Source: Paramacrobiotus metropolitanus (lineage: Eukaryota > Tardigrada > Eutardigrada > Parachela > Macrobiotidae). Taken from it: a stretch of 64,000 bases of DNA. The notes beneath the pieces are model-generated. The model worked only from the letters and a program-made list of their open reading frames with translations, searched no databases and was not told where the DNA came from. This document shows, piece after piece, positions 1 through 12,490 of the stretch (positions are counted from its first letter, which is position 1; each line of letters begins with the position of its first letter). The translations under genes and the position numbers were made by a program. The stretch covers positions 806,001 to 870,000 of the forward strand of contig NW_026570283.1 in the NCBI RefSeq assembly GCF_019649055.1. Direction: 5' to 3'.

Positions 1-37
1 TGTATCGAGTTTCACCTGATAGGTGAAACTCGATACA
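1..37. repeat. perfect hairpin, 17-bp arms, 3-nt loop
   Basis: The first 17 bases (beginning TGTATCGAGTTTCACCT) are the exact reverse complement of bases 21-37, with GAT as the loop. The left edge of the window cuts here, so a longer inverted repeat or a transposon end cannot be excluded. Confidence 0.9.
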
Positions 38-222
38 GTACATGTCAGGTAACAAAAGTGGCACATTAAAACATAAGAACTGCACTAAAACATTAAAAAC
101 TGCTCGAAATTGTTTAAACCTAAATTTGTAAAAGGTCAACAGGTGTTATACGGCAACAATGTTATATGAAGTTGTTCTCCAATACAACATATCCTAATAA
201 ATTTTATTTTTAACGTTACCAT

Positions 223-372
223 AACAGTACCACTGTACCAGTACCATTACGTGATGCCACTGCCACAACCAGTACCACTACCAGTAACAGTACCATTTTT
301 ACTACCAGTACCAGTACCAGTACCATTATATCGTACCACTACCAGTAACACTACCAGTACCAGTAACATTAA
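223..372. repeat. CCAGTA/ACCAGT microsatellite
   Basis: This is an imperfect run of ACCAGT and ACCATT hexamers (ACCAGTACCAGTACCATT and similar) over roughly 150 bp. It is simple-sequence DNA with no coding value. Confidence 0.85.
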
Positions 373-1141
373 TTAGTATTACCCCTTATACGCTCTCTTC
401 TTTGCGTCCGTTAGCCTGCCATTCACATCTCCGCATTTCAAATGAAACACAAGCTTGCATACCGTACATGCAATCCCTGAATCCTTGATTTCCAGCGCAA
501 GCCCACACCTAGCGCACTAAACAAACAATGCACTGGTAACACTGACACAGTGGCATGAAACAAAATGTATAAAGACTGATTTACTGACCTTTGCGACATC
601 ATCGTTCGAAACGACTCGAACCTTATGCTTACTGGCTCGTGTTGTTGGAGGAGATCCTGTGTACGAACAGAAAACCACGATGCAGCTTCAGTCAAAATTC
701 ACCATTACACAGATCAAAGGATGCGAGTGACCGCGGCATGCGTCATGATCACTTGTCCAGATTAACACACTGCCATCTGCAGGGGGTACTACAACACTAT
801 ATTACCATGCAGGCCCATGCTATTCCAAGATTTTAACTTCGGTTAACATTTGTGCGTTTATTTTGTTCGACCTCGCACACATCCGATTTTTATCGCTTAG
901 TGGTACTACCGAAAGCTGTGCACTGATCTCTAATTCCAATGCACAGCTACCGCCATGCCGTTCTCATGAAACACGTACAATTAATTTTAACAGGCTAACG
1001 TCTTACCCGTGCTGGCAAGCTTGCGCTTTTTCGCTTTGCCTTCCGGTTCAGGAATTTCTGAAACGAGAAGTAGAAATATATTTTTAAATTCAGAGCAGCT
1101 CATAAAACTTCATTGCTATCAGTTATGCTTTTATTTGTAAA

Positions 1142-1437
1142 TCAAGCAATTAACAGTTGCAGGCAATCATTGGGAAGTAGTTCGTCACCTTCAGCAGAAG
1201 ACTCGTCCTCCGAAGATTTGGGCTCGGTATGGGGACAACCAATGCTGCTACCCTTTACGGTTTCCGGCGATGCAATCCGTTCGTGCAGCGGGACACGTCC
1301 ACCCGCTGAACAGGACTGCTCCGTCACATCCGTGTTGTCTGCCAAAACGGAACTTGACGGCGCGATGTTGATGCCGATACCCAATTCAGTGATCCCTCCT
1401 GGATTGGCGCTGGTGGGCACGGCAAGACTGCTCTGCT
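1142..1437 (-). CDS. candidate terminal exon, acidic Ser-rich C terminus
   Basis: The minus-strand frame is open for about 90 codons with GC-rich third positions, and ends at a stop at 1142. The product is rich in Gly, Ser and acidic residues (a run like KSSEDESSAEGDELL near the C terminus). A pyrimidine-rich acceptor (CTCTTCCGCTAATCAG) sits just upstream, so it is more likely a last exon than a whole gene; there is no good ATG. It may belong to the minus-strand gene whose exons lie at 2.3-4.6 kb, but I could not make the intron phases agree. I do not recognise the family. Confidence 0.3.
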
Positions 1438-2299
1438 GATTAGCGGAAGAGGCCGAAGGCTTTTCGTTCGTAGGGGAGATTGGTCAGGACCGGCAGCGGC
1501 CGTGCCTGAGATACCTTAATAGCAAAATATAACTATTTTGAAGGATAACTTCATTTCACTTGACAGCATCACTTTGCAATGTACTGTTTACAGCAGCTAA
1601 TGGATTAGTAATATAGTGGAGCGAAGCGAAGGTCTTCCTAGATTTTCTGTTTTAAAAACCATTGCTCCTCAGTTTGTAAATTACGGTGTCGGGACAAACA
1701 AAACGATTTCCCAATTCGTCCTCTTTCGGAAATAGTACTTAGTTTGTTGGATTACGAGGTTTCTTACTGGCATGAGAACATGAGCGTAACTGCGCACATA
1801 TTTGAATGTTGGTTTCGAAGTAGGATACAAACAATAAGTCTAAAAAATGACTTATTGTGGACAAAGAAAATGACGCGTCAAACTAATAGTTTTACCTGAT
1901 TTTTTATACAAACTGCGCTGATCTACGTATGTCTGCTTACAAAAATTTCAGTATAAAAATCAATGAATCATTACGAGTACTGGTATGGTACACCAGGTCT
2001 TTTAGACGCAAACAATAAATTGTTTGGAAAATGCAATAAATATGTTTTAATAAAACATAAATACTACGCCACAGGGTGCACGAAAAGGTGATTACGTATA
2101 GTGTAGCACATTTTTAATTTTCTTCCCTGAATTCTTTTCTACAAAGTAATTGAATTTGTTGGTTTTACGCAAAATGTACTTATTATATTTACATATTCAT
2201 GTACGCATGATACCTTTTACATTGTATTTGTATGTGCGTCATAATTTGGCAGATGAAAGCCATTGGCTGGATGCGTAAGAAATGTCTTTTTATTACCGG

Positions 2300-4588
2300 A
2301 AGACCACCCAATACGAGCATAAAACATTGATTTTTTGCCCTTTTGCAATTTTTGTGCAGTTCCTAGAACTTGCTCCTTTCGAGTAATCTTCGAGTCGCGA
2401 AATAAGTCTTTCAGAAGCAAGGAATGAAAGCCTAAGGACTTGCATATAAAGTCCAAATGATTCTCGTATGCTCGCCAGAATTTCCAACACCCTTTAGCAC
2501 GGTATAAAATCTTACACGAAAACTACTTTGACCACATACAGAGTACGCTGAAAGTTTCCCTACCCATTTGTCCCAGCAACTCCGTAACCCTTTTCGAGAC
2601 GTAAGACAGGGGGACAATTGACGCTTTTAAAATGCGCCCATCCAAACGTACATCGTGAGAAACTTCAGCGTTGGGAATTAGACGAAGTGCAGGAACATAG
2701 CCGGCCAGGAAACGTGCATCCTTTCCTTTACTCTTCAAGTCCGCTTCAAAGGCCTCAAGTTTTAACGCCAGAAAAGCAACTTGATCTCCACTTTTGGCCT
2801 TTCCGGTATAAATCTTGACATTGCTTTTTATCTAGCAAAACGTCAATATAAGTTTTCACTGTTAAGCATTCTTTAAAAAAGCTATCTTGAAGCAAAACTG
2901 GCGTAACCCGTTTACCGAAAACCTTCTGCCTACGTAATAAGGCGCTTCATGACTGCTTTCTGTGCCTTGCAAAATACTTACCGTAACTGGTTCAGCACTC
3001 TCGATTGCTCCTTCGATTATCGTGTTAAGGTCGCTGGGAGCTGATGAAGTTTTCTGCTCTTTAGTCTTCGGCGACAGCGGTGTCTGAGGAGGCGCGTGCT
3101 TGGCTTTCGGCTGCGGTTGCGTCTGCCAGGTAGCCGCTACTTTGCACATAAACTTCAGGACAAAATCACGGAGAGCTTCCCTGTTTATACACATTTTGAC
3201 ATCCACAATATCCAGTGCCTACACAAAGCCGTTCAAGCAACGTAAACATTTTAGTTTCAATGGCTAGCAGACATTGAATACGCAGATGTATGCACCGTCA
3301 TACGCAAATATATGCACCCGTTATATTTTAGCAAGGTCTGGGACAAAACTATTGCAGAGCGAGATGTTTGCTGCGCGTGTAGGCGCGTCCGATCATTCCG
3401 GCGTGTTACACTTCGGTCACACGGTGTCAGTTTTTGCAACACCTTTTCCGATTGAGGCTCACCTTTTTTAAATTTCTTTTGCTTACATGTTGTTTTGTAT
3501 TTTTCAAGTTCCCCGGATTTACTTTGTCTTCGCGCTTGACTTTGCGCGATCTTCCCTTTTTTAAGCGATCATGCAGTTTTATAGTTTATCTACAGCAATG
3601 TGTTCCTACATGATGAAATATGTATAGGTGGTTATCACAGACATTTTTTTCAATTAGGCTTAGTTTAAAATGCAAATTTTTCTCTCGAAATTAACGTGGA
3701 ACGAAACTAATTAACACACGTGGTAATTGTTCTCTCGAAATTGATTAATTCTCATGAATCTGATTTGTAGCGAGGTCTGCATCAAATTAAAACCTTATTG
3801 CCCGTAGAACGACAGCCGAAGAGCACACAATCCGAAGTGAGAGTCAACGAAATTTACTGCGGCCGAGGTGAATGACGGCCGAAACCTTTAGCCGAAATGA
3901 AAAGGACCGAAACGATCGGTAGCTTGTGTGTAGACTAGTGGGTGTTGGGAGGTACGCAGGTGCTTACTACTTACCGTGCAAGCATATCCATAAATCAACG
4001 AAATGTTGAAACCAATTCGCTGCTTTGACTGACCCATGCCGTATTTCGTCAACATTTCAATAACTTCGGGGAAGATTGAGTCACTGTGACGTGCGACCGA
4101 CGCAATCTCACTGTCCCGGCATACGTACAGCTTCTCCGCATGTTGGGACAGAAAGCTAAACGAACTCTTGTCCTGAATTCTCAGCGACGCACTGCGTTCC
4201 GCAATTTGCTCCGAAAAGGACACCAGATTCCCGCGCGATATGCCCCGTATGCTGTGGAACAGACTCGTTAATTCTAACCGACTAACCGTATAACAAATAA
4301 GGAAAACCTGAAAGAACCCACCCGTCAAAGTTACGAAAGTCGGCCAATGCATCAGAGTTCAGCGTAATAATTGCCGAAGTCCGCGGATATCTCCGCTCTG
4401 TATAATTCGCTAATGCTTTCTTTTCGTAAGTGTCTTCGATTGTTGCCTTTACAATTTCAGGGCCGATTGGATCGTGTATCACAACCGGAAGGTTTTGCGT
4501 TGTGATAAAGTCACTCAGCGCTGCTACGGTAGTACTTTTCAGATCACACAGTTGAGATGCACCTTGAGCAAACATCTCCAACACCATA
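2300..4588 (-). CDS. unrecognised multi-exon gene (partial, minus strand)
   Basis: At least four exons can be read on the minus strand. Exon 4588-4322 starts after the acceptor TTTGTTGCCAG and ends at the donor GACGG|GTGGGT. Exon 4251-3975 begins after TTCCACAG, in matching phase 2, and ends ACG|GTAAGT. Exon 3180-2982 begins after AAACAG and also ends ACG|GTAAGT. Exon 2831-2564 begins after TTTTGCTAG in matching phase 0 and ends ATGG|GTAGGG. A further open stretch at about 2512-2300 (basic, with KITRKEQVLGTAQKLQKGKK) is probably another exon.
The product is soluble, with no signal peptide or membrane segment in view. The first exon contains VLEMFAQGAS followed 20 residues later by LPVVIHDP, which is loosely reminiscent of the segment after a P-loop in helicase-like ATPases; that is a weak guess. 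The phases of exon 2 and exon 3, and of exon 4 and the last stretch, do not agree, so small exons are missing or the gene is damaged. The 5' end must lie upstream of 4588 and was not found. Confidence 0.5.
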
Positions 4589-4606
4589 CTGGCAACAAAC
4601 GATTTC

Positions 4607-4660
4607 TATAGAGTACAGATATAGAGTACAGATACAGAGTACAGATATAGAGTACAGTAC
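4607..4660. repeat. short minisatellite, about 14-bp unit x 4
   Basis: Four near-identical copies of ATAGAGTACAGAT lie head to tail immediately upstream (on the minus strand) of the first visible exon of the gene above. Confidence 0.8.
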
Positions 4661-5063
4661 TTCTAGTCTTGAGTGACTTGGTTCACCTCTGATTTAATTT
4701 TATTTTAAAAATATGTGCAAAAAGGTGCAGCGGTTTGGTATGGACATTATAATTGGGCGCGGCTTGATTTGCCAAAATAGACGGCGATTGGGATGCTGAA
4801 GTGAATTGTTAGTAACGTCAGTTAATTACTTTTACATTTTTTCGAAAGGCTTCTGTGTTGTAATAAACAGCTAGCATAAAACGATTTAGTTTTATTGCGA
4901 AAAATACAGTATGTCAGAAATTAATCAGTAAATTAGTATTTTATCCCAATTCCCACCAATCAAATCACTTCCTGTTCACATTTCCATCACATCCCACCAC
5001 CAAAACCTTGGTGGGATGACAACCCTACATGTAAGTAAAAAATGGCTAATAAAACAAACGAGA

Positions 5064-6137
5064 TTTAAAGCAAAAACACTTCTTCAATGCTATCCTGCTC
5101 GGGGATTGTACCCATAACACATATCGCGTTTCCCCGTTGCATTTGAAATAGATAACCGCTGTCTAAAAAACTCTTTCGTCCGTTTCTGGCCTGTGGCAGC
5201 GGCGATACCGTTCCCCACCTTTTGCGCTAAAAGTTAAGTCCCGTCACTCCATGAACCATAAATTTCGAACGCTGCAGCGGTGAAATTATATCTCGATTGC
5301 ATCCAGGCATGTTTTGCTAGTTTCCTTCTTTCAGTTTGCTCGGTTGCGGCCCAAAAGTTAGCAAAGGTGCGCTCCATGGACGAAGCTGTGAGTGTATCGA
5401 CGCACGTCACGCCCACTGGGAACGGTTTCCCCGTCCCCACGGTACTAGTGTGATCACATCCGGCCTCTTGGTATCTTTCGCGGATAGACCTTTCGGTTCC
5501 ATTCTTGCTGGGAAACCGGCCGTCTTTAATCCGCGAGTGAACTCCCCACTGATGCCGTCGTGGCTTGGCAGTCTTCCGGCTTACCGCTTGCACAGGAGCT
5601 CGTGTCGTCTCAGGTCATCGCTTAACCCTCCACAAACGCACACATGGGGTTTAACAATTGGTGCTCCCAAACGCAGCGCCACACTTATACGGAAGGCATT
5701 GTTTTTCAGCAGATTACCGAGACAAGCTGCAGGCAGAGCATGGATCCATACTCCGGCTTCCGGAACGGATACCGCCTTCAGGTGAGCGACTTCCTTCTGT
5801 GTCGTCTTCAAAGCTGCTAGCTGTGAAAAGGCCTGTAGCGTTGCGGGTGTATTCCAGGCTTTTTGAACATGTCGGAGCGGTTCGGCTGGAAGTTCAACCG
5901 TGTTAGCCAGAGCTTTCTAGGCCTGCGTGGCGGCAGTTACATCCGTAGCCATCAGCGTTGGGCACAACCTGGAGATCAGTGGGCGCAGCGAAGAAGCCGA
6001 TGCAAAATAGGCAGACGGTGCTAGCTTCTCCGTACGTCTGATCCCCAAACCGCCAAAGCGAACGGGTAGGGAGGCCTGAAGCCACGACAGGTGGCCCATC
6101 CGAACGTTGGTTATGGATCCCACGGCGTCGCGAAATA
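5064..6137 (-). pseudogene. 5'-truncated non-LTR retrotransposon copy
   Basis: This is a second copy of the retrotransposon at 20.8-23.7 kb, on the same strand, holding only its last ~1.07 kb. Translated pieces match it closely: WLQASLPVRFGGLGIRRTEK, the CVCGG zinc-knuckle region and the 3' untranslated tail (TCGGGGATTGTACCCAT). Homology stops abruptly at about 6137, where the full copy continues into the thumb region of the reverse transcriptase; that is the 5' truncation typical of target-primed reverse transcription. The frame is broken by several indels, so no protein is made. The endonuclease motif is visible but altered. Confidence 0.9.
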
Positions 6138-6159
6138 CTGTACAGTTACGTAAGTACAA

Positions 6160-7900
6160 CTATGACGTCAAGCAGCAGATCGCTATGATTTTACCGCAGC
6201 CCAGGTCTATTACGTCGTCGTTAAATGCCGCGAAGAAGCGTGGATATACAGCGGTACTACAGCTTTAGGTCTCCTTCCGCTACAGAAACTCGTAACGAAA
6301 TCGCGCTATTGTATCCGCGCATTTAACCGCTATAAAGTCATTGCTCGCTGCCGTGTTATTGCGGGTCCGGCTCTTTTGAATTTAGTCCGAATTTTCGTTT
6401 TTGCGACTCTGCCGATCGCTGCAACGTCAGGAACGAAGCATATCGCGACGCTGCGGTTTTGGTGGTCCGACGCATTAAAAATAATGGCGATGGTACTGCA
6501 ACTTATACACTTCGTCCGTTACGAACGTTTATTGCAAAGTAACGCTACGTTATCGCATTTAACCATCTTGATGCCATTGCTGGCTGCCGTTTGTTGCTGG
6601 CCTTTGCAGGCTGGGTATTCAACTTCTATCCGTTTTGTAAGTTGTACCAACCAGCGGATCAGCCTGAACATCAGTATCTTCACAGACTCCTCGTGCAAAC
6701 AGAAAACCCGGGGTTTTATTAAAGAGAACTTAGAGAGGGGACTTAGTAAATAGTTCCAAATTCGGTTCAATGCACGAAAACATTTATTTTTCTGCACCTC
6801 TAGACCTGGTTGCATTGTTTCCTCACAATGTGGTAGCCAAACAAGCTGTATTCATCGGCTTAAAAACCAGTTGTGGCGCGCAAAATCCGGCCATTTGGCC
6901 GGGAGTTACGGGTGCAAAAAACAGCAAAAGTTTAAGCGCATGAAGGTGTAATAAAGGTTTCGTTATGGACCGAACTCCTTCACATTAAGCACAATGATGC
7001 ATGAAGCATGAAGTAAGCATAAAGATCGTTTTGACACAGAACCAGAATACTGCAATTTTTTTTAGTTCTAAAGCGGATTTTAAAATTTTGAATATACATT
7101 TAAAAACAGGAAGAACTTAATGGAAGTCTGATTTTGTGCTAAATCGATCTTTAGGCGTATGAACGATTCTGTGCAAAAAAAGATCGGTCCATAATGATAC
7201 TTTTGGTGTCCTTTTTGTTTTTAAAAACCTTCGATTATATTTTCGTGCACAGTCAATGTTATGTCAATTAGATCAAATCCCTTATCTGTCTGTGTAACCC
7301 TAATAAAAGTACAGGCTGAGTTGTGCTCGTTGATGTGCATTTTTAAAAATAAGTAAAATTAAGATATTTTATATCTAATTCACCAACCGAATGATGGGCG
7401 CACAAATGGTCTTCATATCATTGCAAGCAAATCATTTGATTACAGAATGCAGTAAACCGATTCAATAAGCCTTTGAGAGTGGAGAGATTGAAATTTTTTT
7501 ATTCACCCGAATTCAGCGCTCATTACCGGTTCACTTCCTTTAAGAAAACGTAAATTATTCACTACAATTAACGTTCTACTGCAAACATAGATTCTGACTC
7601 GGAACATAAGCAATAGCTTTTCGTGGACCAACCAGTTTCTTATGCCTAAATCTGCGTTACCTTTCGTTCTAGAATGTCCAAATTCCACGCTGCTCAATTA
7701 CCCCGAACGTACTTAACCTGCTTAAATGTCATAATAAAAACTACGCACGACAAAAAGAAGAAATTACAGCTATAGACCTATTTATAAAAAATTGCTAGAG
7801 CCTATAAGAAGTTGCAAAAAACCATGAAAATCCTTCAGTCACCGTCATTCGATGCAAAACAGTACAGAGCGCCGTTGCTGTGTCGCGCTTTTTAGGCTGT
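6160..7900. other. intergenic, no supported gene
   Basis: This is AT-rich sequence with only short chance ORFs. I saw no splice-flanked open frame, no inverted repeat of note and no similarity to other parts of the window. Confidence 0.6.
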
Positions 7901-7904
7901 TCCC

Positions 7905-10770
7905 ATGCCCGTAGCAACGTGTTGCGGCGTTGCAGCAGTCCAGTCTAGCATACGAGCTAGCACTGGTTGCGCCAGTTGCTGCGTGTTGCGGCTTATAAGC
8001 CGTGTTGCGCCTGTTGCGGGGTTGCGCTGGCATAGCCCGGCCAAGCACGGCAGCACTGTTGCGGCCCGTTGCTGCGTGTTGCGGCTTATAAGCTGTGTTG
8101 CGCCTGTTGCGGCGTTGCGCTGGCATAGCCCGGCCAAGCACGGCAGCACTGTTGCGGCCCGTTGCTGCGTGTTGCGGCTAATAAGCCGTGTTGCGCCTGT
8201 TGCGACGTTGCATGGCATAGCCCTCAAGCACGGCAGCACTGTTGCGGCCCGTTGCTGCGTGTTGCGGCTAAAAGCCGTGTTGCGCCTGTTGCGGCGTTGC
8301 GCTGGCATAGTCCGACCACACGGCAGCACTGTTGCGGCCCGGTTGCTGCGTGTTGCGGCTAATAAGCCGTGTTGCGCCTGTTATGACGTTGCGCTGGCAT
8401 TAGCCCAGCGGCCAGCATGCAGCACCGTTGCGGCGTTGTTGCGTGTTGCGGCTAATAAGCCGTGTTGCGCCTGTTGCGACGTTGCGCTGGCATAGCCCCG
8501 CCAAGCACGGCAGCACTGTTGCGGCCCGTTGCTGCGTGTTGCGGCTAATAAGCCGTGTTGCGCCTGTTGCGACGTTGCGCTGGCATAGCCTGCTACACGG
8601 CAGCACTGTTGCGGCCCGTTGCTGCGTGTTGCGGCTAATAAGCCGTGTTGCGCCTGTTGCGACGTTGCGCTGGCATTAGCCCACAAGCACGGCAGCACTG
8701 TTGCGGCCCGTTGCTGCGTGTTGCGGCTAATAAGCCGTGTTGCGCCTGTTGCGACGTTGCGCTGGCATAGCCCCGCCAAGCACGGCAGCACTGTTGCGGC
8801 CCGTTGCTGCGTGTTGCGGCTAATAAGCCGTGTTGCGCCTGTTGCGGCGTTGCGCTGGCATAGCCCGGCCAAGCACGGCAGCACTGTTGCGGCCCGTTGC
8901 TGCGTGTTGCGGCTAATAAGCCGTGTTGCGCCTGTTGCGACGTTGCGCTGGCATAGTCCAGCCAAGCACGGCAGTACTGTTGCGGCCCGTTGCTGCGTGT
9001 TGCGGCTTATGTCGTGTTGCGTCTGTTGCGACGTTGCGCTGGCATAGCCCAGCCGCTAACGGCAGTACTGTTGCGGCCCGTTGCTGCGTGTTGCGGCTTA
9101 TAAGTCGTGTTGCGTCTGTTGCGACGTTGCGCTGGCATAGTCTGTAAGCCACACGGCAGCACTGTTGCGGCCCGTTGCTGCGTGTTGCGGCTAATAAGCC
9201 GTGTTGCGCCTGTTGCGACGTTGCGCTGGCATATCCAGCCGCTAACGGCAGCACTGTTGCGGCCCGTTGCTGCGTGTTGCGGCTTATAAGCCGTGTTGCG
9301 CCTGTTGCGACGTTGCGCTGGCATAGCCCAGCCAAGCACGGCAGTACTGTTGCGGCCCGTTGCTGCGTGTTGCGGCTTATAAGCCGTGTTGCGCCTGTTG
9401 CGACGTTGCGCTGGCATAGCCAGCCAAGCACGGCAACTGTTGCGGCCGTTGCTGCGTGTTGCGGCTAAGCCGTGTTGCGCCTGTTGCGGCGTTGCGCTGG
9501 CATAGCCCAGCCAAGCACGGCAGCACTGTTGCGGCCCGTTGCTGCGTGTTGCGGCTAAAGTCGTTGCGCCTGTTGCGGCGTTGCGCTGGCATATAGTCTG
9601 GCCAAACACGGCAGCACTGTTGCGGCCCGTTGCTGCGTGTTGCGGCTTATAAGCCGTGTTGCGCCTGTTGCGACGTTGCGCTGGCATAGCCCAGCCGGCA
9701 CGGCAGCACTGTTGCGGCCCGTTGCTGCGTGTTGCGGCTATCAAGCCGTTGCGCCTGTTGCGACGTTGCGCTGGCATAGCCCAATAGCTACACGGCAGCA
9801 CTGTTGCGGCCCGTTGCTGCGTGTTGCGGCTTATAAGCCGTGTTGCGCCTGTTGCGACGTTGCGCTGGCATAGCCCAAAGCTACGGCAGCACTGTTGCGG
9901 CCCGTTGCTGCGTGTTGCGGCTTATAAGCCGTGTTGCGCCTGTTGCGACGTTGCGCTGGCATAGCCCAGCGCCAACGGCAGCACTGTTGCGGCCCGTTGT
10001 TGCGTGTTGCGGCTTATAAGCCGTGTTGCGCCTGTTGCGACGTTGCGCTGGCATAGCCCAAGCACGGCAAGCACTGTTGCGGCCCGTTGCTGCGTGTTGC
10101 GGCTAATAAGCCGTGTTGCGCCTGTTGCGGCGTTGCGCTGGCATAGCCAATAGCCACACGGCAGCACTGTTGCGGCCCGTTGCTGCGTGTTGCGGCTAAT
10201 AAGCCGTGTTGCGCCTGTTGCGGCGTTGCGCTGGCATAGCCCAGCCAAGCACGGCAGTACTGTTGCGGCCCGTTGCTGCGTGTTGCGGCTTATAAGCCGT
10301 GTTGCGCCTGTTGCGACGTTGCGCTGGCATAGCCCAGCCAAGCACGGCAGCACTGTTGCGGCCCGTTGCTGCGTGTTGCGGCTAATAAGCCGTGTTGCGC
10401 CTGTTGCGACGCCAGGCTGGCATAGCCCAGTCAGTTAACGGCAGCACTGTTGCGGCCCGTTGCTGCGTGTTGCGGCTTATAAGCCGTGTTGCGCCTGTTG
10501 CGACGTTAGCTGGCATAGCCCAGCCGCTAACGGCAGTACTGTTGCGGCCCGTTGCTGCGTGTTGCGGCTTATAAGCCGTGTTGCGCCTGTTGCGGCGTTG
10601 CGCTGGCATAGCCCGGCCAAGCACGGCAGCACTGTTGCGGCCCGTTGCTGCGTGTTGCGGCTAATAAGCCGTGTTGCGCCTGTTGCGGCGTTGCGCTGGC
10701 ATAGCCCAGCCAAGCACGGCAGCACTGTTGCGGCCCGTTGCTGCGTGTTGCGGCTTATAAGACCTGTTGC
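7905..10770. repeat. 93-bp satellite array, about 30 units
   Basis: About 30 head-to-tail units have a period near 93 bp. Each unit is itself built from GTTGCG-type octamers (GTTGCGGCCC, GTTGCTGCGT, GTTGCGGCTT, GTTGCGCCT, GTTGCGAC, GTTGCGCTGG). Many units carry the perfect palindrome CGGCTTATAAGCCG; others have TAATAAG instead. Because 93 is divisible by three, long chance ORFs open in several frames on both strands (up to 264 codons) and should not be annotated as genes. Variation is concentrated in one 10-14-bp window between GCTGGCATA and CGGCAG, while the rest is nearly invariant. Confidence 0.97.
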
Positions 10771-10799
10771 GCTGTGAATGTTCGCTAAAACGCGGAAAC

Positions 10800-11300
10800 T
10801 TGGTCCGCAACGCGACAGTGACGCTTAAATCCCATGTTGGTACAGATTGAGCCACTTCTGGGGAATATTGGCCGGAACTCCGTCCTGTGTTTGCCACCAT
10901 TCGCCAGCGTGTGGAAGCTGTTCTACCGGCTGCCGCCGAGGATGTGTATATCGCTTGTGATGCGGAGACTGCAAAACCAGATGATGAGATTGGAATGCCC
11001 GGGGTGACCTAGGAAAGTAAATGCCGGTTGTCGATATGGAATCAAATTAACACGGATGTCTTTTTGTTTGGGTATTTGTCCGTTGCAACGTACGGCAGTG
11101 ACGGCGTGCGGCTTTATAAAGCGCATAACCTAATAGCTCGGCTCAAATGACAACAGATGCAAGCATGTACGTACCCTGCTGCGTTTGTGGAAATACGTAA
11201 CAACACTATAAGTAAATACAGTAAGAGATGTAAGGGAGAGAAAAATGCTTCACAGTGCGAAATTAACAGAAGCTTGAGTAATATGGAAAAGGTCCATTGC
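10800..11300. other. spacer between satellite and duplicated segment
   Basis: No open frame with splice signals and no repeat structure was seen. The sequence right after the array still carries a few diverged GTTGCG-like motifs. Confidence 0.5.
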
Positions 11301-11304
11301 AAAG

Positions 11305-12490
11305 GCCTCGCTCAGGACTGCCACACAAAAATCCTAAAGTTGGGGAGCACTTGGAGAACTGCCATCTGTTCTGCATTGCTCTGCATTGCATTGTTCTGCA
11401 TTGTTTTGTTCTGCGTTGTGAAAAGCATTTTTTTCACAACGCTGCGTAGGGATTATGTATTCATTCCGTTAGTATCAAGCGTGGATCAGAAGCGAGTACT
11501 CTTTTTGTCAAGATAGGGGCGCCGAGAGACAGCTGAACGATCACTGTCATTGCTGTGCTTACCGTACAGTGTTAAAACTTAAAACGGTTTCCAAACCGAA
11601 TGCGACAGTGACATATGGCTACGAGTAAACAAAAGGAGGAGGAATAAAAGGCATCATGAAGTACGGGAATGCAACAGCCATAAGCCGCTGAGTCGCTGAC
11701 TGATAAACAAAAATATTAAAATGCCGATTGGTAGTGGCTGGAAAGTTGGAAGAGGATTAATTTCCATTCATGTAGCATGAAAGCGCTTCTGTGCTGCTCG
11801 ATTGACTGTCTACCTTGCACTCGCTAAGACTGGCCTGTTTCTACTTTCTAGAGAGTGGACGCCAGTATTTACTTTCCTGTTCAATTCGAACTTTATCATT
11901 GCTTTCACAGTATGTATATGCCGGTTGTGCTGACTTAGGTGCGTCCCGGCGCTTATTCCCAAACGGTATGCGCTTTTGATCATGTGCTCATCACTCATCA
12001 TGCTGTACGTTTGCTGTTTACTTGGTTAAATGAATGCAACCCGAGAAAACAAAAGGCAAAGCGCGCAATTGCGAAGCGCTGTAAATTGCCCGAGGACCTA
12101 AAATCCACATTAAATCCCCGGTACCTAAAGTCCACACCTGAAATCGGTACCTAAAATCCACATTAAATCCCCGTACTACAAAATAGTTTACAGATACCGC
12201 TTATTAGCTCTACGCAGAATCAAACTACAAATACATATTGTAGCGGCCTGGCAACAGCCGGTTATTGTGTTTGTGTCATAATTGATATTTTGATATCAGT
12301 CTGCGTTTGAGCAGCTCCATGGCTGCCAATAAACTATGCGCCAGCTCGTGACACATATGTACGATTGTACTCTTTACTTATGAGAATATTGTCTAAATAC
12401 ATTCCAGTGCAAATTTAAATTATAAGTGCATAGCAATTCAAGGACAATTGACAGTTAAATTCAACACGGAATGGCTTTGCCGGTTAAAAG
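11305..12490 (+). repeat. segmental duplication, copy 1
   Basis: This is colinear with 14725-15955. Shared blocks include GCTCAGGACTGCCACACAAA, the stretch TATGTATTCATTCC followed by GTATCA, AGGAGGAGGAATAAAAGGCA, TTCCCAAACGGTATG and, near the far end, CGCAGAATCAAA and CAACACGGAAT. Divergence is moderate, with many indels. No convincing gene lies inside, so it is probably a dispersed repeat or an old tandem duplication with a MITE and a minisatellite between the copies. Confidence 0.8.
12096..12172. repeat. small GGTACCTAAA minisatellite block
   Basis: Three to four units of CCTAAAATCCACATTAAATC and GGTACCTAAAGTCCACACC alternate. This is the same repeat family as the larger block at 14297-14640. 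Confidence 0.85.

Noticed and set aside
7892-9801. Long ORFs of up to 264 codons across the 93-bp satellite
   Set aside because: They open in several frames on both strands because the period is a multiple of three, and lack splice sites, signal peptides or unique flanking sequence.
7905-10770. CRISPR array (constant repeats with variable windows)
   Set aside because: The variable windows are only 10-14 bp, recur many times and are shorter than the repeats; the genome is eukaryotic and no cas genes are present.
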